Part shown: positions 18,349 through 27,601 of the stretch, in pieces | Layout: each line of letters starts with the position of its first letter | How positions within the stretch are numbered: position 1 is the first letter of the stretch | Assembly (NCBI RefSeq): GCF_017347605.1 | Contig: NZ_AP024484.1 | Span: 1,827,501 to 1,891,500 of the forward strand | Origin: Prevotella herbatica | GTDB lineage: Bacteria > Bacteroidota > Bacteroidia > Bacteroidales > Bacteroidaceae | Reading direction: 5' to 3' | Length of the DNA stretch: 64,000 nucleotides | Made by a program: the position numbers and the translations under genes | Notes under the pieces: model-generated | The model's database searches: none | What the model saw: the letters and a program-made list of their open reading frames with translations, nothing else | Told to the model about the DNA's origin: nothing

Positions 18349-18382
18349 AAACAAAAAGGAGTTACATTTCTGTAACTCCTTG
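18349..18382 (-). terminator. Rho-independent terminator of tRNA-Asn
   Basis: Read on the - strand, an AGGAGTTACAG arm, AAA loop and TGTAACTCCT arm are followed directly by TTTTTGTTTTT. It lies just past the 3' end of the tRNA. Confidence 0.8.
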
Positions 18383-18392
18383 TAAACTAATG

Positions 18393-18466
18393 CGCTTCAA
18401 GATGGGCTTGAACCAACGACCCCCTGATTAACAGTCAGGTGCTCTAACCAACTGAGCTATTGAAGC
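18393..18466 (-). tRNA. tRNA-Asn (anticodon GTT)
   Basis: The - strand folds as a tRNA of 74 nucleotides. The acceptor stem is GCTTCAA with TTGAAGC, then T8-A9 and a GCTC D-stem. The anticodon arm CCTGACTGTTAATCAGG presents GTT. The T-arm contains GGTTCAAGC, and the discriminator is G. The 3' CCA is not encoded. It is flanked by a good promoter (18496-18527) and terminator on the same strand, so it is a single-gene unit. Confidence 0.95.
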
Positions 18467-18495
18467 ATTGCATTATCATTTCTGATTTGCGGTTG

Positions 18496-18527
18496 CAAAG
18501 GTAAAACGTTTTTTTTAAACCGCCAAA
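18496..18527 (-). promoter_or_regulatory. Promoter of tRNA-Asn
   Basis: On the - strand TTTG (18527-18524), 20 bases, then TACCTTTG (18503-18496) fits the Bacteroidota consensus. It is placed about 30 bases before the tRNA 5' end. Confidence 0.7.
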
Positions 18528-18585
18528 CTTTTTTGAGAAAAAAATCACATTAAAGCTATTTTTTTGAAATTTATCACTTGTTGTG

Positions 18586-18616
18586 TTGCTTTTTACATCT
18601 TTATATATTACTTTTG
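18586..18616 (+). promoter_or_regulatory. Promoter of the S41 protease gene (near-leaderless)
   Basis: TTG (18586-18588), 20 bases, then TACTTTTG (18609-18616). The ATG at 18626 is only 9 bases past the -7 box, so the message would have almost no leader. This also rules out the TTG at 18578 as the start. Confidence 0.65.
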
Positions 18617-18625
18617 TCAATCAAT

Positions 18626-20281
18626 ATGAGAAAGATAATAATATACATCCTAGCTCTGTTGGCTGTGCCTGCCGCAGCCCAGACCGGAAAAGATCATAAT
18701 TTTGAAGTAGCTAAGAATCTTGAAGTATTTAATTCAATATACAAGAATCTAGACTTGCTTTATGTTGATACACTGTCTGCTGACACTGTTGTAGGTAATG
18801 CTATTGACGCAATGTTGGGATCTCTTGACCCTTACACTGAGTATTTTCCTGACGCAAAAGTAAAGGACTTGAAAACTATGCTTACTGGTAAGTATGCTGG
18901 TGTGGGTTCACTTATACGCTTTAGCCAGAAATATAATAATTCGTTTATCGATGAACCTTATGAAAATATGCCAGCAGCAGAAGCTGGACTGAAAAAGGGT
19001 GATCTTATTTTGGCAGTAGATGACTTGTCGATGGTTGGTAAGAGTAGTCAATATGTTAGCGATCATTTGCGTGGTGATGCTGGAACGACTTTTATGATAA
19101 AGGTGAAGCGTCTTTCAACAGGAAAGATTTTAAAGATGAAAATTACACGACGTGCTATAAAGATGCCGTCAGTGCCATATTATGGATTACAGCCTAATAA
19201 CACTGGATATATAGATCTTAATCAGTTTACTGAAGATTGTTCAAAAGATTTTCGTCGCGCTTTTCTTGAAATGAAAAAACAGGGTATGAAGAGCCTTGTT
19301 ATTGATCTTCGTGGAAATGGTGGTGGTCTTGAAAGTGAAGCTGTAAACATCGTGAATATGTTTGTTCCAAAAGATGTGCTCGTTGTTTCAAATCGCGGAA
19401 AGTTAAAACGTATGAATCATGATTACAAAACAACTGTTGAACCGATTGATACTGTTATGCCGATTGTCGTGCTTGTTAACGGCGGAACAGCCAGCGCAAG
19501 TGAAATCACAAGTGGTGCTTTGCAGGACTTTGACCGTGCTGTTGTAATGGGTACACGTACGTATGGCAAAGGACTTGTGCAGATGACGGTAGATCTTCCA
19601 TATAATGGAAATCTGAAACTAACTACAAATAAATATTACATTCCAAGTGGTCGCTGCATTCAGGCTATAAATTATAAACATGGACGTGGAGGATACATTG
19701 AGCATGTGCCGGATTCTCTTACAAAAGTGTTCCGTACATTGCATGGACGTGAAGTTCGTGATGGTGGTGGAATAAAACCGGATGTGGAAATTAAACCGGA
19801 TACGGCTTCAAACATACAAACCTATCTTACGAGTATTATAGATTCGACTGAGACAGTACTTGATTATGTTGTTGATTATGTGGCTAAGCATCCTACCATC
19901 GCATCTCCAGATAAGTTTGAACTTTCGGATGCTGATTTCGAGGACTTTAAACAGCACGTTATAAAAAGCGGTTTTAAGTATGATGGCGTAAGTGAGAAAA
20001 TCTTACAGGAACTAGTCAAGTCTGCAAAGTTTGAAGGCTATTATAATGATGCCAAAAATGAGTTTGCAGCTATTGAAAAAAAGCTTAAACATAATATCGG
20101 AAAGGATCTTGACTACAACAAGGAAGATATAAGGGAAGCCCTCGCAAGTGACATAATATCAGTATATTACTATCAACAAGGCAGTATCGAATATAGTCTT
20201 AAACATGACCGTCAGATGGCTGAAGCTATTAAACTTTTGTCAAAACCGGTTGAATATAAGAAGATTCTATTGCCAAAATGA
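18626..20281 (+). CDS. S41-family C-terminal processing protease (CtpA/Prc-like)
   Basis: This is an exported serine protease of 551 residues that trims or degrades periplasmic proteins from their C-termini. I chose ATG 18626 because it gives a clean signal peptide (MRKIIIYILALLAVPAAAQ) and because the promoter overlaps the upstream TTG. The PDZ domain spans about residues 75-165. The protease core has the oxyanion region LVIDLRGNGGG and the Ser-Lys dyad: Ser290 in TASASEI and Lys315 in GTRTYGKGLVQ, 25 residues apart as in E. coli Tsp. The C-terminal 150 residues are helical and specific to Bacteroidota members. It precedes the rimP-nusA-infB operon but has its own promoter. Confidence 0.93.
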   Translation: MRKIIIYILALLAVPAAAQTGKDHNFEVAKNLEVFNSIYKNLDLLYVDTLSADTVVGNAIDAMLGSLDPYTEYFPDAKVKDLKTMLTGKYAGVGSLIRFSQKYNNSFIDEPYENMPAAEAGLKKGDLILAVDDLSMVGKSSQYVSDHLRGDAGTTFMIKVKRLSTGKILKMKITRRAIKMPSVPYYGLQPNNTGYIDLNQFTEDCSKDFRRAFLEMKKQGMKSLVIDLRGNGGGLESEAVNIVNMFVPKDVLVVSNRGKLKRMNHDYKTTVEPIDTVMPIVVLVNGGTASASEITSGALQDFDRAVVMGTRTYGKGLVQMTVDLPYNGNLKLTTNKYYIPSGRCIQAINYKHGRGGYIEHVPDSLTKVFRTLHGREVRDGGGIKPDVEIKPDTASNIQTYLTSIIDSTETVLDYVVDYVAKHPTIASPDKFELSDADFEDFKQHVIKSGFKYDGVSEKILQELVKSAKFEGYYNDAKNEFAAIEKKLKHNIGKDLDYNKEDIREALASDIISVYYYQQGSIEYSLKHDRQMAEAIKLLSKPVEYKKILLPK

Positions 20282-20298
20282 GAAAATATTGCAAAATA

Positions 20299-20330
20299 TT
20301 TGCATGCTAACGAAATTATTCGTAATTTTG
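20299..20330 (+). promoter_or_regulatory. Promoter of the rimP-nusA-infB operon
   Basis: TTTG (20299-20302), exactly 20 bases, then TAATTTTG (20323-20330). The leader to the rimP ATG is about 55 bases. Confidence 0.75.
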
Positions 20331-20391
20331 CAGCATTCAGTGGAATGGGGGGCTCCGAGAGAGTTCCTCATTTTATTTTAATATAGCATAT

Positions 20392-20859
20392 ATGATTGAC
20401 AAAAACGTCGTAAAAAAACTAGTAGATGAGTGGTTGAAAGATAAGGAATATTTCCTTGTTGGTATTGATATCAGCCAAAACGACAAGATTGTAGTTGAGA
20501 TTGATCACGCTGATGGCGTTTGGATCGAGGATTGTGTTGAATTAAGTAAGTATATAGAGGATCATCTCAGTAGAGATGAAGAAGACTATGAACTTGAAGT
20601 TGGTTCGGCAGGTCTTGGACAACCATTCAAGGTTGCTCAGCAATACGTAAACTTCATTGATAAAGAAGTTGAAGTCCTTGATGCGGATGGTAAAAAGTAT
20701 CAGGGTGTTTTGAAAAGCGTTGACGGTGACAGTTTTGTGGTTACAGTTAACGAAAAAGTTATGGTTGAAGGTAAAAAACGTCCTCAGAAAATGGATGTCG
20801 ACCATACTTTTGATATGAATAATGTAAAATATACTAAATATTTAATAAGTTTCAAATAA
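20392..20859 (+). CDS. rimP: Ribosome maturation factor RimP
   Basis: RimP assists 30S subunit assembly in the cytoplasm. The 155-residue length and the two-domain layout fit: an N-terminal alpha/beta domain ending in YELEVGSAGLGQPF, and an SH3-like C-terminal domain starting near YVNFIDKEVEVLDADGKKYQG. The usual motif SPGLxRPL is changed here to SAGLGQPF, as in other Bacteroidota RimP proteins. Gene order rimP-nusA-infB is conserved across bacteria, and nusA follows after 3 bases. Confidence 0.93.
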   Translation: MIDKNVVKKLVDEWLKDKEYFLVGIDISQNDKIVVEIDHADGVWIEDCVELSKYIEDHLSRDEEDYELEVGSAGLGQPFKVAQQYVNFIDKEVEVLDADGKKYQGVLKSVDGDSFVVTVNEKVMVEGKKRPQKMDVDHTFDMNNVKYTKYLISFK

Positions 20860-20862
20860 GCT

Positions 20863-22128
20863 ATGGCAGCAAAAAAGAATGATGAAGAGCAGATCAGTAT
20901 GATCGACACATTCCGTGAATTTAAGGATACGAAGAATATCGATCGTACAACTCTGGTAAGTGTATTGGAGGAAAGTTTCCGTAATGTGCTTGCTAAAATC
21001 TTTGGTAGCGATGAGAATTTCGATGTTATTGTAAACCCTGATAAAGGAGATTTCGAAATTTATCGTAACCGTGTTGTAGTTGCAAACGGTGAGGTTGAGG
21101 ACGAAAATAAGCAGATCGCACTTAAGGATGCACTTAAAATAGAACCAGACTACGAAGTTGGTGAGGATGTTTCTGAACCTGTTAACTTCGCTAAGTTCGG
21201 TCGTCGCGCGATATTGAACCTGCGCCAAACTCTTGCTTCTAAAATTCTTGAGCTGGAGCATGACTCTTTATATAATAAGTATAAGGATAGAGTAGGACAG
21301 ATTATCTCTGGTGAAGTATATCAGATTTGGAAACGTGAAGTTCTTATTGTTGATGATGAGAATAATGAGCTTATACTTCCTAAGACGGAGCAGATTCCTG
21401 CTGATGTATACCATAAGGGTGAAACTGTTCGTGCGGTAATACTTCGTGTTGACAATGAAAATAATAATCCTAAGATTATCCTTTCTCGTACAAGTCCATT
21501 ATTCCTTGAGCGTCTTCTTGAAGCAGAGGTTCCTGAAATTGGCGATGGTCTTATCACTATTCGTAAGATTGCTCGTATGCCAGGTGAACGTGCCAAGATT
21601 GCCGTTGAAAGTTTCGATGAGCGTATTGACCCAGTTGGAGCTTGCGTCGGTGTGAAAGGTAGTCGTGTTCATGGTATCGTTCGCGAATTGTGCAATGAAA
21701 ACCTTGATGTTGTAAATTATACTTCAAATATCAAACTGTTTATCCAGCGTTCACTTAGTCCTGCACGTGTGAGCAGTATTAATATTGACGAGGAAAATCA
21801 TAAGGCAGAAGTTTTCTTGCAGCCAGAAGAAGTCAGCTTGGCTATTGGTCGTGGTGGACTAAATATCAAACTAGCTTCTATGCTTACAGAATTCACAATT
21901 GATGTATTCCGTGAAGTTCCAGAGGATGAGGCAGACGAAGATATCTACTTGGATGAATTCTCAGATGAGATTGATCAGTGGGTTATTGACGCAGTTAAGG
22001 CTGTTGGTCTTGATACAGCTAAAGCTGTAATTAATGCTCCACGAGAGATGCTTATTGAGAAGGCTGATCTTGAGGAAGAAACTGTTGACCATGTTCTTAA
22101 GGTGCTTCGTGCAGAGTTTGAACAATAA
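20863..22128 (+). CDS. nusA: Transcription termination/antitermination protein NusA
   Basis: NusA binds RNA polymerase and modulates pausing, termination and antitermination. Its 421 residues comprise the N-terminal polymerase-binding domain (1-130), an S1 domain (about 140-205, GQIISGEVYQIWKREVLIVD), and two KH domains (GVKGSRVHGIVRELCNENLDVV and later EEVSLAIGRGGLNIKLASML). A short acidic helical tail follows instead of the long repeats of the E. coli protein. It starts 3 bases after rimP. There is a 120-base gap to infB. Confidence 0.96.
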   Translation: MAAKKNDEEQISMIDTFREFKDTKNIDRTTLVSVLEESFRNVLAKIFGSDENFDVIVNPDKGDFEIYRNRVVVANGEVEDENKQIALKDALKIEPDYEVGEDVSEPVNFAKFGRRAILNLRQTLASKILELEHDSLYNKYKDRVGQIISGEVYQIWKREVLIVDDENNELILPKTEQIPADVYHKGETVRAVILRVDNENNNPKIILSRTSPLFLERLLEAEVPEIGDGLITIRKIARMPGERAKIAVESFDERIDPVGACVGVKGSRVHGIVRELCNENLDVVNYTSNIKLFIQRSLSPARVSSINIDEENHKAEVFLQPEEVSLAIGRGGLNIKLASMLTEFTIDVFREVPEDEADEDIYLDEFSDEIDQWVIDAVKAVGLDTAKAVINAPREMLIEKADLEEETVDHVLKVLRAEFEQ

Positions 22129-22248
22129 TTAAAAATAAAAAGGAAAGAAAGTATTTAATGAAAATGAGGAAATAAATATAATTAAGGTAATAGAATGAGT
22201 GGTTTTCCCTTTTTGCCGATTTCATTCACTACCTTCAAATAGATAAAT

Positions 22249-25134
22249 ATGAGCATCAGATTAAATAAAGCATTACGTGAATTAAACATAGGACTTCAAA
22301 CGGCAGTTGAATTCCTTGAAAAGAAAAGTGAACTGGGAGAGGTGAAGTCTGACTTGAGCTACAAACTCTCAGAGGGGCAGTACAATGCTCTTGTTGAGGC
22401 ATTCAAACAGGATGCAGAAGTTCGTAGTGAGGCAGAAAAACTTTTCCAGAAGAAACCAAAGGAAAAGAAGCGTACGCCTGAGGCAAAGGAAAATCGTGCC
22501 GAAAATCTTCTTGAATCTTCTAATCAACAGCGTTTCAAACCTGTTGGAAAGATTGATCTTGATAGTATAGGTAAGAAACCAGCGGCTCAGAAGTCTGTTG
22601 CTCCTGAAGTAAAGGCTGCTGCCGTCAGCCACGAGCCTGTAAATAAACATGTTGATAAACCAGTGGAAAAACCAGTAGTAAAAGCTACTGCGGCACCTAA
22701 ACCAGTTGCTGCAAAGGTAGAAACTCCGAAGCCTGCTAAACCGGTTGAACAGCCTAAGGCTGCAGCTCCAAAAGTTGTTGAGGCTCCAAAACCTACAGTG
22801 TCTGAAAAACCTGCAGAGAAAGCCGATGATGGAATCTTTACATTGAAAAGTGAAAAGAAAATCCTTAATGCTCCTAAGATGAATGTTGTTGGTAAGATTG
22901 ACCTTGATTCTTTGAATCAGAGTACTCGACCAAAGAAAAAGTCAAAGGAAGAAAAGCGCAAAGAGCGTGAGGAAAAGACTGCGCAGCAGCACGCTGGTGT
23001 AGAAAGAAAGAAGCGCGTACGTATAAACAAGACACGCGTGGATATTAATGCTGCTGCTAATCAGGGCGGTAATAATAACCATAATAACACCAACCGAAAT
23101 AATAATAATCGCAATAACAATAATAGAAATAATAATAACCAGAACGGTGCTAATAGAGGTCCTAATAACGCTGCTGGGAACAACAATAATAATAATAGAA
23201 ACCGCAAGCGTGGTCAGAAGCCTTTAGAGGTTGATGATAATGCAGTAGCACGTCAGGTAAAGGAGACTCTAGCACGATTAACTAGCAAGAGCCAGAACAA
23301 GAAAGGCGCTAAATACCGTAAGGATAAGCGTGACGCTGTTCAGGTAAAACTCCAGAAAGTTGCTAATGCAGAGCAGAAAGATGCTAGAATTCTTAAGCTT
23401 ACCGAATTTGTAACTGTAAGTGAACTTGCCACCATGATGAATATTGGTGTGACTCAGGTTATCTCTACTCTTATGAGTGTCGGTATTATGGTTTCAATAA
23501 ACCAGCGTCTTGATGCAGAGACAATCAACATGGTAGCTGATGAATTCGGTTTCAAGACAGAATATGTAAGTGCTGAGGTTCAGGAGGCTGTAAGTGAAGA
23601 GATTGATGAAGAAACCGATTTATACTCTCGCGCTCCTATCGTTACAGTCATGGGACATGTTGACCATGGTAAGACATCTTTGCTAGACCACATCCGCAAT
23701 ACGAATGTGATTGCCGGTGAGGCTGGTGGTATTACACAGCATATCGGTGCTTACGGTGTTACTCTTAAGAATGGCCAGAAGGTTACATTCCTTGATACTC
23801 CAGGTCATGAAGCATTTACTGCTATGCGTGCACGTGGTGCTCAGGTTACAGATATCGCAATCATTATCATCGCAGCTGATGACTCTGTGATGCCTACTAC
23901 AAAAGAGGCTATTGCACATGCTCAGGCTGCAGGTGTTCCAATGGTATTCGCAATAAATAAGATCGATAAGCCAGGAGCAAATCCTGATAAGATTCGTGAA
24001 GACTTGTCACAGATGAACTTGCTCGTTGAAGAGTGGGGTGGTAAATATCAGTGCCAAGAGATAAGCGCAAAGAAGGGCGTTGGAGTTGAAGAACTTCTTG
24101 ACAAGGTGCTTCTTGAGGCTGAAATGCTTGACCTGAAGGCTAATCCAAATCGTAAAGCTACTGGTACGATCATAGAGTCTTCTCTTGATAAGGGACGTGG
24201 ATATGTAAGTACTGTACTTGTAAGTAATGGTACTCTTAAAATAGGTGATGTTGTAATCGCCGGAACAAGTTGGGGACGTATTAAGGCTATGTTCAATGAA
24301 CGTAATCAGCGCATAGATGAAGCTGCTCCTGCTGAGCCAGCTATTATCCTTGGTCTGAATGGTGCTCCTACAGCTGGTGATCAGTTCCACGTTTTGGAGT
24401 CAGAACAGGAAGTTCGCGAGATTGCAAACAAGCGTGAGCAGTTGCAGCGTGAACAGGGCTTGAGAACTCAGAAACGTCTTACACTTGGTGATATTTCACA
24501 TCGTATTGCACGTGGAGAGTTCCATGAACTTAATATCATCGTTAAGGGTGATACCGATGGTTCTATTGAGGCTTTGAGCGATTCGTTCATTAAGCTTTCT
24601 ACAGAGAAGGTTTTGGTAAATGTTATCAGTAAGGCTGTAGGTCAGATTAGTGAGAATGATGTAATGCTAGCCAGTGCATCAGATGCTGTCATCGTTGGTT
24701 TCCAGGTTCGCCCGTCTTCTGAAGCTCGCAAGCTTGCCGATCGTGAAGGTGTTGAAATAAATACCTATTCAATCATATACGATGCAATTGATGACATTAA
24801 GAGCGCAATGGTTGGTATGCTTGATAAGGTTACGAAAGAAATCATTACTGGTCAGGTTGAAGTTAAACAGGTATTCAAAGTGTCTAAGGTTGGTACTATT
24901 GCCGGTGGTCTAGTTACCGAGGGTAAGGTACATGCTAAGGATAAGGCTCGTCTTGTACGTGACGGTATCGTTATACGTACAGCCGATATAAACGCATTGA
25001 AGCGTTATAAGGATGATGTCAAGGAAGTTCCAATGGGAATGGAGTGCGGTATCAGTCTTGTCAACTTTAATGACATTCTTGGAGGTGATATCATTGAGAC
25101 ATTCACCGAAATAGAAGTTGAACAGAAACTATAA
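22249..25134 (+). CDS. infB: Translation initiation factor IF-2
   Basis: This GTPase places initiator fMet-tRNA on the 30S subunit. It has 961 residues. The N-terminal third is a low-complexity linker rich in Lys, Ala, Pro and Val (about 65-200), and an Asn-dominated segment (about 273-320) contains runs of NNNN separated by Arg. The IF2N domain lies at about 385-435. The G domain has G1 GHVDHGKT (469-476), then [17 protein letters not shown] and NKID, followed by domains II-IV. The upstream gap (22129-22248) contains no recognised promoter, so it probably shares the rimP-nusA transcript. Confidence 0.97.
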   Translation: MSIRLNKALRELNIGLQTAVEFLEKKSELGEVKSDLSYKLSEGQYNALVEAFKQDAEVRSEAEKLFQKKPKEKKRTPEAKENRAENLLESSNQQRFKPVGKIDLDSIGKKPAAQKSVAPEVKAAAVSHEPVNKHVDKPVEKPVVKATAAPKPVAAKVETPKPAKPVEQPKAAAPKVVEAPKPTVSEKPAEKADDGIFTLKSEKKILNAPKMNVVGKIDLDSLNQSTRPKKKSKEEKRKEREEKTAQQHAGVERKKRVRINKTRVDINAAANQGGNNNHNNTNRNNNNRNNNNRNNNNQNGANRGPNNAAGNNNNNNRNRKRGQKPLEVDDNAVARQVKETLARLTSKSQNKKGAKYRKDKRDAVQVKLQKVANAEQKDARILKLTEFVTVSELATMMNIGVTQVISTLMSVGIMVSINQRLDAETINMVADEFGFKTEYVSAEVQEAVSEEIDEETDLYSRAPIVTVMGHVDHGKTSLLDHIRNTNVIAGEAGGITQHIGAYGVTLKNGQKVTFLDTPGHEAFTAMRARGAQVTDIAIIIIAADDSVMPTTKEAIAHAQAAGVPMVFAINKIDKPGANPDKIREDLSQMNLLVEEWGGKYQCQEISAKKGVGVEELLDKVLLEAEMLDLKANPNRKATGTIIESSLDKGRGYVSTVLVSNGTLKIGDVVIAGTSWGRIKAMFNERNQRIDEAAPAEPAIILGLNGAPTAGDQFHVLESEQEVREIANKREQLQREQGLRTQKRLTLGDISHRIARGEFHELNIIVKGDTDGSIEALSDSFIKLSTEKVLVNVISKAVGQISENDVMLASASDAVIVGFQVRPSSEARKLADREGVEINTYSIIYDAIDDIKSAMVGMLDKVTKEIITGQVEVKQVFKVSKVGTIAGGLVTEGKVHAKDKARLVRDGIVIRTADINALKRYKDDVKEVPMGMECGISLVNFNDILGGDIIETFTEIEVEQKL

Positions 25135-25144
25135 GGTTTTCTTT

Positions 25145-25224
25145 ACTCTCTACTATAAAGAGAGTTGGAATACTTTATGCAATAAAGTAGTGACATCCTT
25201 ATATTCTATTACAGGGATGTCACT
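25145..25224 (+). promoter_or_regulatory. Two hairpins between infB and sufB
   Basis: A weak hairpin ACTCTC/GAGAGT (25145-25165) follows infB. A strong 10-bp stem AGTGACATCC (25189-25198)/GGATGTCACT (25215-25224) follows it, without a T-run. The first may help terminate infB. The second could be a terminator or an RNA/protein-binding element ahead of the suf operon. No TAnnTTTG promoter was found before sufB. Confidence 0.5.
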
Positions 25225-25308
25225 GCTGTAATTAATAACAAATGTTACCAGTTTTGTTTGTGGTACACTATTTGTATGTATCATATATAAAATAGGTATT
25301 TTGGCAAA

Positions 25309-26754
25309 ATGGAAGAAAAAGGAAAAAACGAGTTTGTTAGTCAGGTAGCTGAAAAGAAATATGAATTCGGTTTTACTACTGATGTACAAACAGAAATAAT
25401 AGATAAGGGCTTAAACGAAGACGTTGTGCGCCTTATCTCTCAGAAGAAAGGTGAGCCCGATTGGATGCTTGACTTTCGTCTGAAAGCTTATAATTATTGG
25501 AAGACTCTTACTCAGCCTACTTGGGCACATGTGCATGTACCAGAAATAGACTATCAGGCAATTTCTTATTATGCTGACCCTTTGGTTAAGAAGCCAAAGA
25601 ACAATGAGATTGATCCAGAACTAGAAAAGACATTCGACAAATTGGGTATACCTTTGGAAGAACGTCTGGCATTAAGCGGTACAGCTGTTGATGCGATTAT
25701 GGATTCAGTTTCAGTGAAGACTACTTTTAAGGAAAAATTGCGTGAGAAGGGGGTTATCTTCTGTAGTATTGGTGAAGCTGTAAAAGAACATCCAGAACTT
25801 GTAAAAGAATATCTCGGAAGTGTTGTCCCTTATCGTGACAACTTTTTTGCAGCTCTCAACAGTGCCGTGTTCAGTGACGGTTCGTTTGTCTATATCCCGA
25901 AAGGGGTTAGATGTCCGATGGAACTAAGTAGTTATTTCCGTATAAACGCACGTAATACAGGACAGTTTGAACGTACCCTTATCATTGCAGAAGATGATGC
26001 CTATGTTAGCTATCTTGAAGGCTGCACGGCTCCTATGCGTGATGAGAATCAGTTACACGCTGCTATTGTCGAGATTATAATCAAGAATAATGCAGAAGTA
26101 AAATACTCTACAGTTCAAAACTGGTATCCTGGCGATGAGAATGGAAAGGGCGGAGTGCTTAATCTTGTTACAAAGCGTGGTGATCTTCGTGGCGTTAATT
26201 CAAAACTTAGTTGGACTCAGGTTGAGACAGGGTCAGCTATAACATGGAAATATCCTTCATGCATTCTTCGTGGTGACAATTCTGTAGCTGAATTTTACAG
26301 TGTTGCTGTAACAAATCATTATCAGGAAGCAGACACTGGAACGAAGATGATTCATATGGGTAAGAATACGAAGTCGACTATAATATCTAAAGGTATATCT
26401 GCCGGTCATAGTCAGAATAGCTACCGTGGTTTAGTAAGAGCTACAAGTAATGCAGACAATGCTAGAAATTACAGTTCATGTGATTCCTTGTTATTGGGAA
26501 GCGATTGCGGTGCACATACTTTCCCATATATGGATTCACATAATAACTCAGCTGTGTTTGAACATGAGGCTACTACTTCAAAAATTAGTGAAGATCAACT
26601 TTTCTATTGCAACCAGCGAGGAATACCTACTGAACAGGCTGTTGGACTTATCGTAAATGGATATGCTAAAGAAGTGCTCAATAAACTTCCTATGGAATTT
26701 GCTGTTGAGGCACAGAAACTTCTTAGCGTAAGTCTTGAGGGAACGGTAGGATAA
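25309..26754 (+). CDS. sufB: Fe-S cluster assembly scaffold protein SufB
   Basis: SufB is the scaffold subunit of the cytoplasmic SufBC2D complex, on which Fe-S clusters are built. The 481-residue length is typical. The C-terminal half is the parallel beta-helix core. The conserved [18 protein letters not shown] block holds Cys239, which matches the sulfur-accepting Cys region of characterised SufB proteins, and the tail includes the SufB/D interface ([24 protein letters not shown]). It opens the sufBCDS operon, with sufC 30 bases downstream. Confidence 0.96.
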   Translation: MEEKGKNEFVSQVAEKKYEFGFTTDVQTEIIDKGLNEDVVRLISQKKGEPDWMLDFRLKAYNYWKTLTQPTWAHVHVPEIDYQAISYYADPLVKKPKNNEIDPELEKTFDKLGIPLEERLALSGTAVDAIMDSVSVKTTFKEKLREKGVIFCSIGEAVKEHPELVKEYLGSVVPYRDNFFAALNSAVFSDGSFVYIPKGVRCPMELSSYFRINARNTGQFERTLIIAEDDAYVSYLEGCTAPMRDENQLHAAIVEIIIKNNAEVKYSTVQNWYPGDENGKGGVLNLVTKRGDLRGVNSKLSWTQVETGSAITWKYPSCILRGDNSVAEFYSVAVTNHYQEADTGTKMIHMGKNTKSTIISKGISAGHSQNSYRGLVRATSNADNARNYSSCDSLLLGSDCGAHTFPYMDSHNNSAVFEHEATTSKISEDQLFYCNQRGIPTEQAVGLIVNGYAKEVLNKLPMEFAVEAQKLLSVSLEGTVG

Positions 26755-26784
26755 TAGTTAAATAAGGAATAAAATACAAGAGAT

Positions 26785-27552
26785 ATGTTAGAAGTTAAAA
26801 ATCTGCATGCTACAATTGCAGGCAAAGAGATATTAAAAGGCATAGATCTTACTGTAAATGACGGTGAGATTCATGCCATCATGGGACCTAATGGATCTGG
26901 AAAGTCTACTCTTAGTGCTGTACTTACAGGTAATCCATTATATACTGTTACAGAGGGCGAGGTCATTTTCAGCGGTAATGACCTTTTGGAAATGAAACCA
27001 GAAGATCGTGCACGTTCAGGTTTGTTTCTTTCTTTTCAGTATCCAGTTGAAATTCCTGGAGTTTCAATGACAAACTTCATGCGTGCCGCTATAAACGCAA
27101 AACGTGAGTATGAGGGGATGGAACCTCTTAATGCTGGAGATTTCATGAAACTGATGCGTGAAAAGCGTAAACTCGTTGAACTAGATTCAAAACTATCACA
27201 TCGTTCTGTAAACGAAGGATTTTCTGGTGGTGAGAAAAAACGCAATGAGATATTCCAGATGGCTATGCTTGAACCAAAGTTGAGTATCCTTGATGAAACT
27301 GATTCTGGTCTTGACGTAGACGCGATGAGAGTTGTAGCTGATGGTGTGAACAAAATGCATACAAGCGAGACTTCAGCTATCGTGATTACTCACTATGAAC
27401 GACTCCTTGATATGATTAAACCTAACTTTGTTCATGTTCTTTATAATGGTCGTATCGTTAAGACTGCCGGACCTGAACTGGCAAAGGATATTGAGGCTCG
27501 TGGATACGACTGGATTAAGGAAGAGGCTGATGCAAAGTTTGGACAGGATTAA
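26785..27552 (+). CDS. sufC: Fe-S cluster assembly ATPase SufC
   Basis: SufC is the ABC-type ATPase that drives conformational change of the SufBCD scaffold. Its 255 residues show Walker A GPNGSGKS (34-41), signature SGGE (147-150, in FSGGEKKRNE) and Walker B ILDETDSGLD with Asp170-Glu171. The SGGEKKRNE signature and the ETDSGLD form are specific to SufC rather than transport ATPases. It lies between sufB and sufD. A small hairpin (about 27556-27573) sits in the gap before sufD. Confidence 0.96.
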   Translation: MLEVKNLHATIAGKEILKGIDLTVNDGEIHAIMGPNGSGKSTLSAVLTGNPLYTVTEGEVIFSGNDLLEMKPEDRARSGLFLSFQYPVEIPGVSMTNFMRAAINAKREYEGMEPLNAGDFMKLMREKRKLVELDSKLSHRSVNEGFSGGEKKRNEIFQMAMLEPKLSILDETDSGLDVDAMRVVADGVNKMHTSETSAIVITHYERLLDMIKPNFVHVLYNGRIVKTAGPELAKDIEARGYDWIKEEADAKFGQD

Positions 27553-27555
27553 TAT

Positions 27556-27573
27556 GTTCCCTCTATAAGGGAA
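27556..27573 (+). terminator. Small intercistronic hairpin between sufC and sufD
   Basis: TTCCCT and AGGGAA pair around a short loop, and a T6 run begins about 10 bases later. It may cause partial termination or mark mRNA processing, so sufD and sufS may be made at a lower level than sufBC. Confidence 0.35.
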
Positions 27574-27601
27574 ATATAGCTTTTTTATTTGGATTTTTAT
27601 T

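Larger units (their letters stand above)
18083..18392. other. Intergenic stretch upstream of the DsrE-like gene
   Basis: These about 310 AT-rich bases hold the candidate promoter of the DsrE-like gene (18157-18164) and the terminator of the tRNA gene (about 18349-18382). Nothing else recognisable was seen. Confidence 0.6.

Noticed and set aside
18578..18625. Upstream TTG start of the S41 protease gene
   Set aside because: It falls within the promoter and would put a hydrophobic extension before a perfect signal peptide. ATG 18626 is better.
23080..23210. AT-rich tandem repeat that might look like a small satellite or CRISPR-like array
   Set aside because: It lies in frame within infB and simply encodes Asn/Arg runs. 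There are no regular spacers.
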